Shown here piece after piece: positions 27,003 to 36,201 of a DNA stretch of 64,000 nucleotides. This stretch comes from Roseomonas haemaphysalidis (GTDB lineage: Bacteria > Pseudomonadota > Alphaproteobacteria > Acetobacterales > Acetobacteraceae), in the NCBI RefSeq assembly GCF_017355405.1, contig NZ_CP061178.1, positions 124,001 to 188,000 of the forward strand. The letters run 5' to 3'. The first letter of the stretch is position 1; every line of letters begins with the position of its first letter. The translations under genes and the position numbers were made by a program. The notes beneath the pieces were generated by a model. That model was given only the letters and a program-made list of their open reading frames with translations. It made no database searches and was not told where the DNA came from.

Positions 27003-27137
27003 TGAAGGGTAGCATTCAATGCACCCTTCAAGAATGTTCGTTGAATTTATCGATGTTGGACTGTTTTCCGTTTTGACCTCCCATGCCAAGGCGGTGTCGC
27101 CCGTATTTTTCCGGACCCTCTGTCCGGCGAACATTCT
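27003..27137. repeat. Cluster of inverted repeats between the IS relic and egtD
   Basis: Three inverted repeats lie within 135 bases. TGAAGGGT (27003-27010) and ACCCTTCA (27023-27030) enclose a second pair GCATT/AATGC. AGAATGTTCG (27031-27040) is exactly inverted at 27128-27137. CCGGAC (27111-27116) pairs with GTCCGG (27122-27127) over a 5-base loop. The region follows the 3' end of egtD, so one hairpin could act in termination, but the base run next to the last hairpin is A rather than T when read in the egtD direction. It could instead be a small non-autonomous element. Confidence 0.45.
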
Positions 27138-27146
27138 GCGCAACGT

Positions 27147-28106
27147 TCAACTCTCCAGAAGCCAGACCGAGAAGTTATCGCCAGCATCGGTCCACATGCC
27201 GGTTACTTGCCAGCCAGCGGCCGCCGCTAGGCCACGCATGTGCTCCGGATGATACTTATGGCTGCTCTCGGTATGGATGCTCTCCCCGGCACGGAAATGG
27301 AAAACACGGCCTGCCATCCGCACGGACTGGGCATGCTGCGCTACCAGATGCATCTCGATCCGACTGGCCACCGCGTTCCAGCGCGCTTCATGGCGGAAGC
27401 CGGACACATCGAAATCTGCACCTGCCTCACGGTTGAGGCGGGCCAACAAATTTAGGTTGAACGCCGCCGTCACACCGGCTGCGTCATCGTAGGCTGCCCG
27501 TAATACAGGGATTTCTTTGACAAGATCAGCACCTAGCAGCATCCGGGCCCCGGTCCGCAGGCTGGTACGGGCGCGGCGCAGGAAGGCAATGGCGTCGGCA
27601 GGCTCGAAGTTTCCGATGGTAGAGCCTGGAAAGAAGCCAAGATGTGTGGTGCTGCCTTCCGCCCGCCCGGCGAGATCGAAAGGCTGGGTGAAATCAGCTA
27701 CCACCGGTTGCACCCTCAACGCCGGAAAGGCCGTCTTGACACGAGCCGCAGCGGCGGCCAGCCATTCCGGTGCGATATCCACAGGCAGGTAGACGACAGG
27801 GCTGTCCAGCTGTTGCAGAAGCTGCACGGCCTTGGCGCCGTCGCCTGGGCCGAACTCCACCACCGCCGCGCCAGGTCCGATGGCGCGCGCAATCTCCGGC
27901 CCGCATTGTTCGAGGATCGCGACTTCGGTTCGTGTCGGATAGTATTCCGGAAGATTGGTGATGGCTTCGAAGAGGCGCGTCCCCTCGGCATCGTAGAGCC
28001 ACTTGCACGGCAAGGTCTTGCGCTCGGCAGACAAGCCCGTCAGCGCATCGGCCACCAACGCGGCCCGCTGAGCCTCGGCCGGGTTTTGGGACAGCGCGCC
28101 GCTCAT
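27147..28106 (-). CDS. egtD: L-histidine N(alpha)-methyltransferase EgtD
   Basis: A 319-residue SAM-dependent methyltransferase that makes hercynine (trimethyl-histidine), the first step of ergothioneine synthesis. Family hallmarks are KWLYDAEGTRLFEAIT, LPEYYPTRTE near residues 52-61, the SAM-binding VVEFGPGDGAK and the late FHFRAGESIHTESSHKY. The ATG at 28106 overlaps the egtB stop (ATGA). An upstream in-frame start at 28145 would lie inside egtB and is less likely. egtB-egtD form a two-gene operon, the minimal ergothioneine set, with the C-S lyase step presumably encoded elsewhere. Confidence 0.95.
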   Translation of the reverse strand: MSGALSQNPAEAQRAALVADALTGLSAERKTLPCKWLYDAEGTRLFEAITNLPEYYPTRTEVAILEQCGPEIARAIGPGAAVVEFGPGDGAKAVQLLQQLDSPVVYLPVDIAPEWLAAAAARVKTAFPALRVQPVVADFTQPFDLAGRAEGSTTHLGFFPGSTIGNFEPADAIAFLRRARTSLRTGARMLLGADLVKEIPVLRAAYDDAAGVTAAFNLNLLARLNREAGADFDVSGFRHEARWNAVASRIEMHLVAQHAQSVRMAGRVFHFRAGESIHTESSHKYHPEHMRGLAAAAGWQVTGMWTDAGDNFSVWLLES

Positions 28107-29305
28107 GCCGCGTCCTCTGCAAGCCGCAGCGTGCTGAACTGCCAACGCGCGCCGGCTGTGAAAAAATTACGGTAGCTCGGCCGCGTATGCCCCGGTGGTG
28201 TCGCGAGCGAGCCCCCGCGCAGTACCATTTGATTGATCATGAACTTGCCATTGTATTCGCCTACTGCCCCAGGCCAGGGGCGGAACCCGGGATAGGGACG
28301 GTAGGCGCTGCCGGTCCACTGCCAGCCGATGCGATCCGCATCGGCGAAGCCGGGCAGGGCGGCGGCCGCTTCCCACTCCTGCTCGGTCGGCAGGCGCTTG
28401 CCCGCCCATCGGGCGAAGGCGTCAGCCTCGTACCATGAGATGTGGCAGACCGGCTGATCCGGCTCGACCGCGCGCAGGCCGCCAAGTCCGAACTGCATCC
28501 AATTGCCGTCGCGCTTCTCCCAATAGAGTGGTGCGTTCCACTCCTCGGCCTGGCACATCGCCCAGCCCTCGCTCATCCACAACAGCGGCTCGCGGTAGCC
28601 GCCATCGCTCATGAAGGCCAACCATTCGCCGTTGGTCACCAAGCTATCGGAAATACGGTAAGGCGAGAGAAAGGTTTGATGCCGCGGCCCCTCGTTATCA
28701 AAGGCGAAGCCGTGCCCGCCGTGGCCAATCTCCGCCACGCCCCGTGGACCATCGAGCATCCGGGAGGAACCGGTCGAAATTGGCGGCTGCCATGCCACGT
28801 CATAGGCTGGCCGCAGCGGATTGGCGCTGAGAAGGTGCAGGATGTCTGTCAATAGCAATTCCTGATGCTGTTCCTCATGCTGCAAGCCAAGTTCAAGCAA
28901 TGCGGGAACCTGCGACGGTGGATTGCGCAGCAGGGCCACCATCGCTTCATCCACGGCAGCGCGATAGTCCGCCACTTCATCGCAAGACGGGCGTGTCACC
29001 ATGCCACGCATCGTACGGGCATGACGTGGCCCCGCTGCTTCGTAGTAGGAGTTGAACAGGAACGCATACTCCTCCCGCACGCGGCGATAGCCGGGAAGGA
29101 AGGGTAGCAACAGGAAGGTCTCGAAAAACCAAGTGGTATGCGCCCGGTGCCATTTGGCGGGGCTGGCATCCGGCATGGACTGCACAACTTGGTCTTCGGG
29201 CGACAGCGGCGCAGTCAGCGCATCTGTCCTGGCTCGAACATCGTGGTAGCGGGCCGTCAACGCGTCCGCGCCGGCCCCGCCTACCTGACGGTGGATGACA
29301 TTCAT
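28103..29305 (-). CDS. egtB: Ergothioneine sulfoxide synthase EgtB
   Basis: A 400-residue non-haem iron enzyme that joins hercynine to a thiol (gamma-glutamylcysteine or cysteine) with oxygen. The N-terminal DinB-like domain carries the iron-binding histidines: H53 or H56 in KWHRAHTTWFFE, and H143 and H147 in LQHEEQHQELL. The C-terminal half is a formylglycine-generating-enzyme-like fold (ISWYEADAFARWAGKRLPTE, GGSLATPPGHTRPSYRNFF shortened to its end, about residues 375-393). The ATG at 29305 fits the family start; the frame is open to 29395. egtA, egtC and egtE are not in the window. Confidence 0.95.
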   Translation of the reverse strand: MNVIHRQVGGAGADALTARYHDVRARTDALTAPLSPEDQVVQSMPDASPAKWHRAHTTWFFETFLLLPFLPGYRRVREEYAFLFNSYYEAAGPRHARTMRGMVTRPSCDEVADYRAAVDEAMVALLRNPPSQVPALLELGLQHEEQHQELLLTDILHLLSANPLRPAYDVAWQPPISTGSSRMLDGPRGVAEIGHGGHGFAFDNEGPRHQTFLSPYRISDSLVTNGEWLAFMSDGGYREPLLWMSEGWAMCQAEEWNAPLYWEKRDGNWMQFGLGGLRAVEPDQPVCHISWYEADAFARWAGKRLPTEQEWEAAAALPGFADADRIGWQWTGSAYRPYPGFRPWPGAVGEYNGKFMINQMVLRGGSLATPPGHTRPSYRNFFTAGARWQFSTLRLAEDAA

Positions 29306-29896
29306 GGCGTCACTCTCCCAGGATTGCGTTCGGATCGGCTGGCCGAGCGACGAGCCGTCTTGCGATGGACATGGGACATCAAATCCCTGCGGCAAGTCCG
29401 ATAGCTCAGCATCCCTGGTAAACTCCGGTGCCGAGGATGTCGCAATAGTCGGACAGCAGCATGAACCATAGCGACATTCCAGCTACTGCTTGCCGGTACC
29501 AGGATACTACCAATTCGTAACCTGAGCAGGCCTTGTCGGACGTCGGCGCTGCATTCGTTTTATGACAAGCCTGTTAAGCGGACATCGCCTGCCTCAAACA
29601 CGGTGGTCGGTGGGAGTGCTTTGCGACGACGGACCAAGCACACAGCCGTTGAATCGAAGACTGATAGATGAAGAAGTGGAAGGCAGCCGCAAATACAAAC
29701 CTGCCTTTGTTAAGTTCAGTACAGAAATTCAGAGCATCAAGACAAGTTGCCCTTATTAACCCACGCCTCCCGTTGGCTGAAGTCGTTTTCGGGGACATGT
29801 CCTACTGTATCGTAGCCGGGTGGTTTGGTTCCCAACTGCTTGCTTGGCCAGTAAAGGCCGACGATGGCATCGATGCCAGTGCCCCTATAGCTCCAC
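29306..29896. other. Gene-free region upstream of egtB
   Basis: About 590 bases of lower GC than the surroundings, containing the egtB promoter region at its left edge and the 3' side of a LysR gene at its right edge. Short open frames on both strands (for example 29562-29759 plus and 29574-29798 minus) overlap each other, lack ribosome-binding sites and match no family known to me. No RNA gene or clear repeat was recognised. Confidence 0.5.
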
Positions 29897-30820
29897 CTAC
29901 GCTTCGGCTGCCGTCGTCCGCAGCGTAGCCAGGATTTGGTTCATCAGATCCTGTGCAGCGGGCGATAGCAACTGGTCCCGCCGTCGCAGCAACCCGATGC
30001 GGCGCATCAGCGCGGGCCCGGTCAGCGGTACGGCTGCGATGCCGGCACCCGCCGGGCCTGCGATAGCCGAAGCCGGCAGCGCAGTGAGACCTGCCCCGGC
30101 CGCGACCAGCGCCACGGCGGTCGACAGGTGGCGAACCTCGATCCGCCACGGGGCGGCAACGTGGGCCCGCTGCAAGGCAGCTTCGATGATCCGGCGATTT
30201 TCACTCAATGGACCGATCGAGATCAACGGCTCCGTGGCGAGTTCGCTCCAGTCCACAGCACGGCGTCGGGCCAGACGATGGCCGCGTGGGCAGACCAGAT
30301 AAAAGGGCTCCTCCAGCAACGGGATGCTCTCGACATCCCAGTGCTCCGGTCCGAGAGCCGCCAGGGCGAAGTCCAGCCGTCCGTCTTGCAGCATGGCGCG
30401 GATCTCGGCGGCCGAGAGATCATAGATCAGGACCTCGCCACCCTGCCAATGGCGGCGGTGCCGCGCCAGCAGTGGACCGAGGTATCGCACCGCCAACGTC
30501 GGCAGGCAGCCAATGGCCAGTGGCCGCGCTTCCGCCTGCCCTCCGGCACGACGCATGGCATGGCTAAGTTGCGCCATGGCCGCCTGCGCCTCCGGCAGCA
30601 GGGCGCTGCCGCAGGCGCTGAGCCGGATGGGGCGGGAGCGGCGCAGCAGAAGGTCCTGGCCGATGATCCGCTCCAGCCGCTGCAGCCGCCGGGTCAAGGC
30701 AGGCTGACTGATGCCAAGCCGCGCCGCCGCTCGTTGAAACGAGCCGAGATCGGCCACGGCGATGAAGGCTTCGAGCCCGGGCAGGTCGAGATGCATGCGG
30801 CGATGATGCGCCTCCTGCAT
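29897..30820 (-). CDS. LysR-family transcriptional regulator
   Basis: A 307-residue LysR-type regulator: N-terminal winged helix with LPGLEAFIAVADLGSFQRAA and LGISQPALTRRLQRLE, then a periplasmic-binding-protein-like effector domain. The start at 30820 has a GAGGTG ribosome-binding site about 8 bases upstream; an ATG at 30796 has none. It diverges from the hydratase-CoA transferase-TctC operon with 69 bases between starts and is the likely regulator of that operon, responding to its substrate or an intermediate. Confidence 0.92.
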   Translation of the reverse strand: MQEAHHRRMHLDLPGLEAFIAVADLGSFQRAAARLGISQPALTRRLQRLERIIGQDLLLRRSRPIRLSACGSALLPEAQAAMAQLSHAMRRAGGQAEARPLAIGCLPTLAVRYLGPLLARHRRHWQGGEVLIYDLSAAEIRAMLQDGRLDFALAALGPEHWDVESIPLLEEPFYLVCPRGHRLARRRAVDWSELATEPLISIGPLSENRRIIEAALQRAHVAAPWRIEVRHLSTAVALVAAGAGLTALPASAIAGPAGAGIAAVPLTGPALMRRIGLLRRRDQLLSPAAQDLMNQILATLRTTAAEA

Positions 30821-30860
30821 CGAACAGTCACCTCATTGCATTGGACGCATCCGTGCGGGC

Positions 30861-30878
30861 TGGGCGTCATGATGCCCA
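30861..30878. promoter_or_regulatory. Near-perfect palindrome before the hydratase operon
   Basis: TGGGCGTCATGATGCCCA is an 18-bp palindrome with a single mismatched pair. It lies 12 bases before the hydratase start and about 40 bases from the divergent LysR start. It is a candidate regulatory site, or an RNA hairpin near the ribosome-binding site (AGGGAG, directly after it). It does not match the T-N11-A LysR pattern exactly. Confidence 0.35.
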
Positions 30879-30889
30879 GGGAGAAACGA

Positions 30890-31765
30890 ATGATGCCAGA
30901 TACCGTGGTCGACACGCGGTCGCTGCAAGACTGGGTAGGTCGCAGCGAGGTCGCGGAGGACGAGGCCGCATTGCCGATCGTGTGGCGCCTCGCCGCATTG
31001 CTGGACCGCGATGCGATGGCGCTGCAACGCGGTGCCCCGCTGCCGGAGGGCTGGCACGCGGTGTTCTTCGGGCCGCTGACGCCACAGTCGCAGCTCGGCC
31101 CGGACGGTCACCCCCGCAAAGGCGACTTCCTGCCGCCGGTGCCGCTGCCGCGGCGCATGTTCGCGGGACGGCGCCTCAACTTCACGGCACCGCTACCGAT
31201 CGGCGCCGCGCTGCGCCGCACCTCCACCATCGCCGCCATCACCCCGAAGACCGGACGGAGCGGGCAGATGGTGTTCGTGCGCGTCGAGCACCGCATCGAG
31301 GCCGATGGCGTGCCCGTGGTGCTGGAGGAGCAGGACATCGTCTACCGTGAGGAGGCGACGGCCGGCGTATCCGCCGGTTCCGCCGCGGCGCCCGAGCCGC
31401 TGCCGCCGCCCCTGGCCACCGAGCCCTACGCACCCGACACCGTGACCCTGTTCCGCTATTCCGCCGTCACCTTCAACGGCCATCGCATCCATTACGACCT
31501 TCCCTACACCCAGTGCGAGGAGCACTACCCCGCGTTGATCGTCAATGGCGGGCTGACGGCGCTGAAGCTCTGCGAGCTGGCCAAGCGGCACCTGCCGGGC
31601 GGGCGCATCGCGCGCCTGTCGGTGCGCAACGTGCGCCCGTTCTTTGTCGGCCGTGCCGGGCTGCTGCACTGCGCCGCCGGACCCGACGGCGCGCTGCGCC
31701 TCTGGGCACTGGACGAGACCGGCCAGCCCGTCGCGGAAGCCGAGGCCGGTGGGGTGGCGGCATGA
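30890..31765 (+). CDS. MaoC-like (FAS1-like dehydratase domain) acyl-CoA hydratase
   Basis: A 291-residue double hot-dog hydratase related to mesaconyl-C4-CoA hydratase and fungal HTD2-type dehydratases. Diagnostic stretches are the N-terminal DWVGRSEVAEDEA, FFGPLTPQSQLGPDGHPRKG, PLPRRMFAGRRL and the catalytic-like VTFNGHRIHYDLPY near residue 190. It probably adds water across the double bond of a branched dicarboxylyl-CoA (mesaconyl- or itaconyl-CoA class), giving citramalyl- or malyl-type CoA. AGGGAG lies 7 bases before the first of two adjacent ATGs. It is the first gene of an operon with a CaiB CoA-transferase (ATGA overlap) and TctC. Substrate is inferred from context. Confidence 0.82.
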   Translation: MMPDTVVDTRSLQDWVGRSEVAEDEAALPIVWRLAALLDRDAMALQRGAPLPEGWHAVFFGPLTPQSQLGPDGHPRKGDFLPPVPLPRRMFAGRRLNFTAPLPIGAALRRTSTIAAITPKTGRSGQMVFVRVEHRIEADGVPVVLEEQDIVYREEATAGVSAGSAAAPEPLPPPLATEPYAPDTVTLFRYSAVTFNGHRIHYDLPYTQCEEHYPALIVNGGLTALKLCELAKRHLPGGRIARLSVRNVRPFFVGRAGLLHCAAGPDGALRLWALDETGQPVAEAEAGGVAA

Positions 31766-32976
31766 GCGCCCGTAGCCAGGGTGGCCCGCTGCGCGGCATC
31801 CGGGTGCTGGACGCGACCGGGGTCATCGTCGGTCCCACCGCGACGCTGATGCTCGCCGAACAGGGTGCCGACGTGATCAAGGTGGAGCCGCCGGAGGGCG
31901 ACATGATGCGCCGGCTCGGTGGACGCGCGCCGGCCAATGCGCCGGGAATGGCACCGAAGTTCCTGCACTTCAATCGCAACAAGCGGTCCATCGTGCTCGA
32001 CCTCAAGACACCGGCCGGTCAGGCGGTGATGCGCCGACTGGCCGCCACGTCGGACGTATTCATCAGCAACATGCGCGCACGCGCGCTGGTCTCGCTGGGG
32101 CTGGACGCCGCGAGCATGGCGGCCCTGAACCGGCGCATGATCCACTGCACCATCTCGGGCTTCGCCAGTGGTGGCCCGTATGACGGCGCGCCGGCCTACG
32201 ACACCATCATCCAGGGCCTTTCCGGCGTGGCCGACTGCTTTCGCCGGCAGGCGGGCGAGCCGCGCTTCGCACCCTTCGTGCTGACAGACCACATCGTCGG
32301 CATCATAGCGGCGCAGGCCATCTGCGCCGCGCTCGTGGGCCGCGGCACTGACGGGCCGGGCCAGGCGATCGAGGTGCCGATGTTCGAGAACGCGGCGGCG
32401 TTCGTGCTGTCCGAGCATCTTGGCCAGCGTACCTACGGCCCTGGCGGCAGCTTTGGCGATCCGCGCATCATGACGCCGGATGCCCGGCCGCTGCCGACGC
32501 GCGATGGGTATATCTGTGTTTCCGCCAACACGGACGCGCAGGCACGTGGCTTTTTCGACGCCATCGGCCGGCCGGAGCTGAAGGCGGATCCGCGCTTCGG
32601 CAGCGTCGCCGCGCGGCTGGAAAACGTGGCGGATTACTTCCGCCTGCGGGCGGAAGCGATGATGGCCCGCACCACGGAGGAATGGCTGCCCCTGCTGCGC
32701 CAGCACGACGTGCCGGCGATGCGGGCGCATACCCTGGACAGCCTGCTGGACGACCCGCAGCTGCGTGGCTCCGGCACGCTGGTCGAGGAGGAGGACATGC
32801 AAATTGGAGAGGAACCGATGCTCGGCCTGCGCCATGCCAACCGCTATTCCGGGAGCGGTACCGCCCCGCCCCGCCTGGCTCCCAGGCTCGACGAGCACGC
32901 GGAGGAGATCCTGTCCGAGCTGGGCTTCTCGGCTGAGGAACGGGCCGGGTTGCGGAATGCGGGGGTGATGTCATGA
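31762..32976 (+). CDS. CaiB/BaiF (family III) CoA-transferase
   Basis: A 404-residue family III CoA-transferase, working through a mixed anhydride on a catalytic Asp. Visible are GIRVLDATGVIVGPTATLMLAEQGADVIKVEPPEGD (core GADVIKVEPPEGD, about residues 33-45), NRNKRSIVLDLKTPAG, ISGFASGGPYDGAPAYD and the probable catalytic D176 in FVLTDHIVG. It would activate a free acid with CoA from a donor such as succinyl-CoA. It overlaps the hydratase stop and the TctC start by 4 bases each. A second CaiB gene lies in the facing operon. Confidence 0.92.
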   Translation: MSARSQGGPLRGIRVLDATGVIVGPTATLMLAEQGADVIKVEPPEGDMMRRLGGRAPANAPGMAPKFLHFNRNKRSIVLDLKTPAGQAVMRRLAATSDVFISNMRARALVSLGLDAASMAALNRRMIHCTISGFASGGPYDGAPAYDTIIQGLSGVADCFRRQAGEPRFAPFVLTDHIVGIIAAQAICAALVGRGTDGPGQAIEVPMFENAAAFVLSEHLGQRTYGPGGSFGDPRIMTPDARPLPTRDGYICVSANTDAQARGFFDAIGRPELKADPRFGSVAARLENVADYFRLRAEAMMARTTEEWLPLLRQHDVPAMRAHTLDSLLDDPQLRGSGTLVEEEDMQIGEEPMLGLRHANRYSGSGTAPPRLAPRLDEHAEEILSELGFSAEERAGLRNAGVMS

Positions 32977-33944
32977 GGCGCCGCCATATCCTGGCCGCGA
33001 CGGCCGGCCTTGCCCTGCCCGCCATCGCCGCCCGCGCGGCGGCGCCCTGGCCGTCCCAGCCGCTGCGGCTGATCGTCCCCTTTCCACCCGGCGCGGCCAA
33101 CGACACGCTCGGCCGGGCCATCGCGGAGCAGCTCACCCAGCGGCTGGGACAAACGGTGATAGTGGAAAATCGCGCCGGTGCCGGGGGCGCCGTGGGCTCG
33201 GAAGCCGTGGCTCGGGCAGCGCCCGACGGATACACCTTGCTGCTGGGCCATATCGGCACGCTGGCGGTGAATCCGGCGATGTATCCGAACCTGCCCTACA
33301 ACGTGCAGCGGGACTTCGCACCCGTGGCCATGATCGCGCTGGTGCCCAACGTCCTGGTTGCTTATCCCAAGCTGCCGTTCACGGACATCCAGGGGCTGGT
33401 GACGCATGCCCGCGCCAACCCGGGGCAGCTGCGTTATTGCTCCGCCGGCAATGGCAGCGCGGGGCACATCGTGATGCTGGCCTTTCTGAATGCCCTGGGT
33501 CTGGAAATGGAGCACGTCCCCTATCGCGGTCTCGGCCCCGCGCTGACCGACCTCATGGCCGGGCGGGTGGATGTGACCCTGGGGGGGGCGCCGACCGTGG
33601 GGCCGCTGGTGCAGCAGGGCGTGCTGCGTGCGCTGGCGGTTTCCTCCGACAAGCGGGTCGGCAGCCTTCCGAACATCCCGACCGTGGCGGAGACGGTGTC
33701 CCCCGGCTTCAACGTCGTGCCCTGGTACGGCATTGCGGCGCCGGCTGGCACGCCGGCGCCGATCGTCCTGCGGCTGAACGCCGAGATCAACGCCAGCCTC
33801 AACAGCGCCAGCGTCAAGGAACGGCTGGAGCAGGAGGGCGCGGTGCCGGCGCCAATGTCTCCGGAACAGTTCGCCGGCTTGATCGGGACCGAGCTGAAAC
33901 GCTGGGACAAGCTGATCCGAGACGCTGGCGTGACGGCCAACTAA
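32973..33944 (+). CDS. TctC/Bug-family periplasmic binding protein
   Basis: A 323-residue protein with signal peptide (RRRHILAATAGLALPAIAARA) and the TctC/Bug motifs IVPFPPGAANDTLGRA, NRAGAGGAVGSEAVARA and PDGYTLLLG. It is translationally coupled (ATGA) to the CoA-transferase, which makes it likely to bind the acid that the operon degrades. No TctA/TctB membrane proteins accompany it. Its stop is only 11 bases from the stop of the convergent CoA-transferase gene. Confidence 0.9.
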   Translation: MRRRHILAATAGLALPAIAARAAAPWPSQPLRLIVPFPPGAANDTLGRAIAEQLTQRLGQTVIVENRAGAGGAVGSEAVARAAPDGYTLLLGHIGTLAVNPAMYPNLPYNVQRDFAPVAMIALVPNVLVAYPKLPFTDIQGLVTHARANPGQLRYCSAGNGSAGHIVMLAFLNALGLEMEHVPYRGLGPALTDLMAGRVDVTLGGAPTVGPLVQQGVLRALAVSSDKRVGSLPNIPTVAETVSPGFNVVPWYGIAAPAGTPAPIVLRLNAEINASLNSASVKERLEQEGAVPAPMSPEQFAGLIGTELKRWDKLIRDAGVTAN

Positions 33945-33955
33945 GGCGGCCGGTG

Positions 33956-35194
33956 TCAGTCGCGGACGACGCCGGCGGCACGCAATTGCGACAAGGCCGC
34001 TTCTCCCAGTAGCGGGGATAGGATCTCATCGTTGTGCTCGCCGAGCTTCGGCGCAGGGCGGGCCAGGACGCCGGGCGTGGCGGACAACCGCGGCACCATG
34101 CCGTGCATGGGGATGAAGCCGCCGGGCATGTCCGCGTCCGGCACCTCGATCAGCGCCTCGCGTTCGGCGACGTAGGGGTCCTGCAACAGGTCGGCGGCGT
34201 CCATGATGGGGCCGATGGTGACACCCGCCTTGTCGAAATGCGCAAGCACCTCCGCCTTGTCCCGCGCGGCGATGAAGCCGGCCACGATGCCGTCCAGCTC
34301 CTGCCAGTTGCGCAGCCGGTCGGGGTTGGTGCGAAAGCGCGGGTCGTCAATCAGATCTGCGCGGCCGATGGAGCGCAACAGCTTTTCCGTCATGCCCTGG
34401 GTGGAGGAAGACAGGCAGACCCAGCCGCCGTCCTGGCAGCGATAGGCGTTGCGCGGCGCGGTGTTGGTGCTGCGGCTGCCGGTGCGCTGCTTGGTGCGGC
34501 CGGTGAGCCGGTAATTGGCCGCCTGCGGGTCCATCACCGCCAGCATCGGATCGATCAGCGACAAATCTAGCACCTGGCCCCGGCCGGTCAGTTCGGCATG
34601 CCGTAGCGCGATGGTGGCGGAGGCCGCGCCGTAGATACCGGCGTAGCAATCACCCATGAACATCGGCGGCAGCACCGGCTCGCGGTCGGCGAAGCCGTTG
34701 ACCGCTGCGAAGCCGGAATAGCCTTCGACCAGCGTGCCGAAGCCGGGCTTGTGGCGGAACGGCCCGTCCTGCCCCCAGCCACTGATACGCACGATGATGA
34801 GCGCGGGGTTGATGGCGTGCAGCACCTCCGGCGCCAGCCCCATCTGCTCCAGCACACCGGGGCGGAAGCTTTCCGTCAGCAGGGCGGCATCCTTCACCAG
34901 GGCGCGCACCACCGCCTGGCCTTCCGGGTTGCGCAGGTCCAGGCAGATGCTCTTCTTGTTGCGGCACCAGCTCTTCCAGGACGTCTCGACGCCCTGCACC
35001 TTCCAGGCGCGCAGGGTATCGCCCTCCGGCGGTTCCACCTTCACCACCTCGGCGCCGTGGTCGGCCAGCACCATGCTCAGCGTGTTGCCGGCCACCAGCC
35101 GCGCGAGGTCCAGCACCCGCACCCCATGCAGGGGCCCCCGCGCCGTGGGGTCGAAGTTCTTGCGGTGGAGGGGGGACGGCGGCAGCGAGTCCAT
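33956..35194 (-). CDS. CaiB/BaiF (family III) CoA-transferase
   Basis: A 412-residue family III CoA-transferase, third gene of a CitE-TctC-CaiB operon on the minus strand. Motifs are GVRVLDLARLVAGNTLSMVL, HGAEVVKVEPPEGDTLRAW, NKKSICLDLRNPEGQ and the probable catalytic D172 in PPMFMGDCYAGIYG. The ATG at 35194 lies 2 bases after the TctC stop; the open frame to 35239 overlaps TctC and is rejected. It faces the other CaiB operon tail to tail and differs clearly in sequence from that copy, so the two may act on different acids or in different directions. Confidence 0.92.
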   Translation of the reverse strand: MDSLPPSPLHRKNFDPTARGPLHGVRVLDLARLVAGNTLSMVLADHGAEVVKVEPPEGDTLRAWKVQGVETSWKSWCRNKKSICLDLRNPEGQAVVRALVKDAALLTESFRPGVLEQMGLAPEVLHAINPALIIVRISGWGQDGPFRHKPGFGTLVEGYSGFAAVNGFADREPVLPPMFMGDCYAGIYGAASATIALRHAELTGRGQVLDLSLIDPMLAVMDPQAANYRLTGRTKQRTGSRSTNTAPRNAYRCQDGGWVCLSSSTQGMTEKLLRSIGRADLIDDPRFRTNPDRLRNWQELDGIVAGFIAARDKAEVLAHFDKAGVTIGPIMDAADLLQDPYVAEREALIEVPDADMPGGFIPMHGMVPRLSATPGVLARPAPKLGEHNDEILSPLLGEAALSQLRAAGVVRD

Positions 35195-35196
35195 GC

Positions 35197-36177
35197 TCAG
35201 TCGATCCGGATCTTGGCGGTGGTGGCCACTTGCTTCCACCGCGCGATGTCCTGCTTCAGGAAGCTATCGAACTCCGCCGGGGTGCGGGGGGATGGCTCGG
35301 CGCCCTCGCTGCGCAGATACTGCGCCAGACGGCCCTCGCCCAGCGCCTCGTTCGCCGCGGCGTTCAGCTTCTCCACGATATCGCGCGGGGTGCCACGCCG
35401 TGCCAGCAGGCCCCACCAGATCTCGGCATTGTAGTCGATGCCGCTTTCCTTCGGCGTCGGCGCCTGCGGGCCGGTCGCGGGGCGCGCTTCGGAGGTCCAG
35501 CCCAGGATCTTGACGCTCGCATCGCGCACCAGCCCGGCGGCGGAGGGCACGGTGGTGAAAAGCAACTGGATGGTGCCAGCCACGAGGTCAGTGGTCGCGG
35601 GCCCCATGCCGCGATAGGGGATGTGCACCAGTTGCAGCCCGCCCGCCTGCTGCGCGAAGAGCTCCGCCGACAACTGGTTGATGCTGCCCGGACCGGCGGA
35701 GCCGTAGTCCACCTTGCCGGGATTGGCGCGGATGTAGGTGATGGCCTCGGCCAGCGTGTTGGCAGGAAAGGACTTGGTGGCCAGCACCAGTAGCGGCGCG
35801 GTGGCCGCCAGGGCAACTCCTTCCAGGTCGGCCACCGGGTCGTAGGGCGTGGTCTGCGTGGCGGCGCTGGTGGAAAACGTGGAGGAGGTGACCAGCAGCG
35901 TGTAGCCATCCGGCGCCGCGCGGGCGACCTCGGCGGTGCCGAGGGTGCTGCCGGCACCGGGGCGGTTTTCCACCACGAAGGGCTGGCCCAGCCGGCGCTG
36001 CAGGTGGTCGGCCAGCGGCCGCGCCACGGCGTCGTTGGAGCCGCCCGGCGTGAAGGGAACCACGATGCGCACGCTGCGCGCCGGCCAGGCGGCCTGCGCC
36101 CGCGCCACGGCGGGCAGCACCAGCGGCGCGGCCAGCGCACCGCCCAGCAGGCCACGCCTGCCAATCTCGAAAGTCAT
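35197..36177 (-). CDS. TctC/Bug-family periplasmic binding protein
   Basis: A 326-residue protein with a signal peptide (GRRGLLGGALAAPLVLPAVARAQA) followed by TctC/Bug motifs VPFTPGGSNDAVARPL, NRPGAGSTLGTAEVARA and PDGYTLLV. Middle gene of the minus-strand operon, 24 bases after the CitE-like gene and just before the CaiB gene. It is expected to capture the carboxylate processed by these enzymes. No membrane components of the transporter are nearby. Confidence 0.9.
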   Translation of the reverse strand: MTFEIGRRGLLGGALAAPLVLPAVARAQAAWPARSVRIVVPFTPGGSNDAVARPLADHLQRRLGQPFVVENRPGAGSTLGTAEVARAAPDGYTLLVTSSTFSTSAATQTTPYDPVADLEGVALAATAPLLVLATKSFPANTLAEAITYIRANPGKVDYGSAGPGSINQLSAELFAQQAGGLQLVHIPYRGMGPATTDLVAGTIQLLFTTVPSAAGLVRDASVKILGWTSEARPATGPQAPTPKESGIDYNAEIWWGLLARRGTPRDIVEKLNAAANEALGEGRLAQYLRSEGAEPSPRTPAEFDSFLKQDIARWKQVATTAKIRID

Positions 36178-36201
36178 GGTCGTTTCCTTGGTTATCGTGG
36201 C

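Noticed and set aside
27111..27127. Intrinsic terminator for egtD
   Set aside because: The hairpin CCGGAC-N5-GTCCGG is followed by A bases, not T, in the egtD direction. Kept only as part of a repeat cluster.
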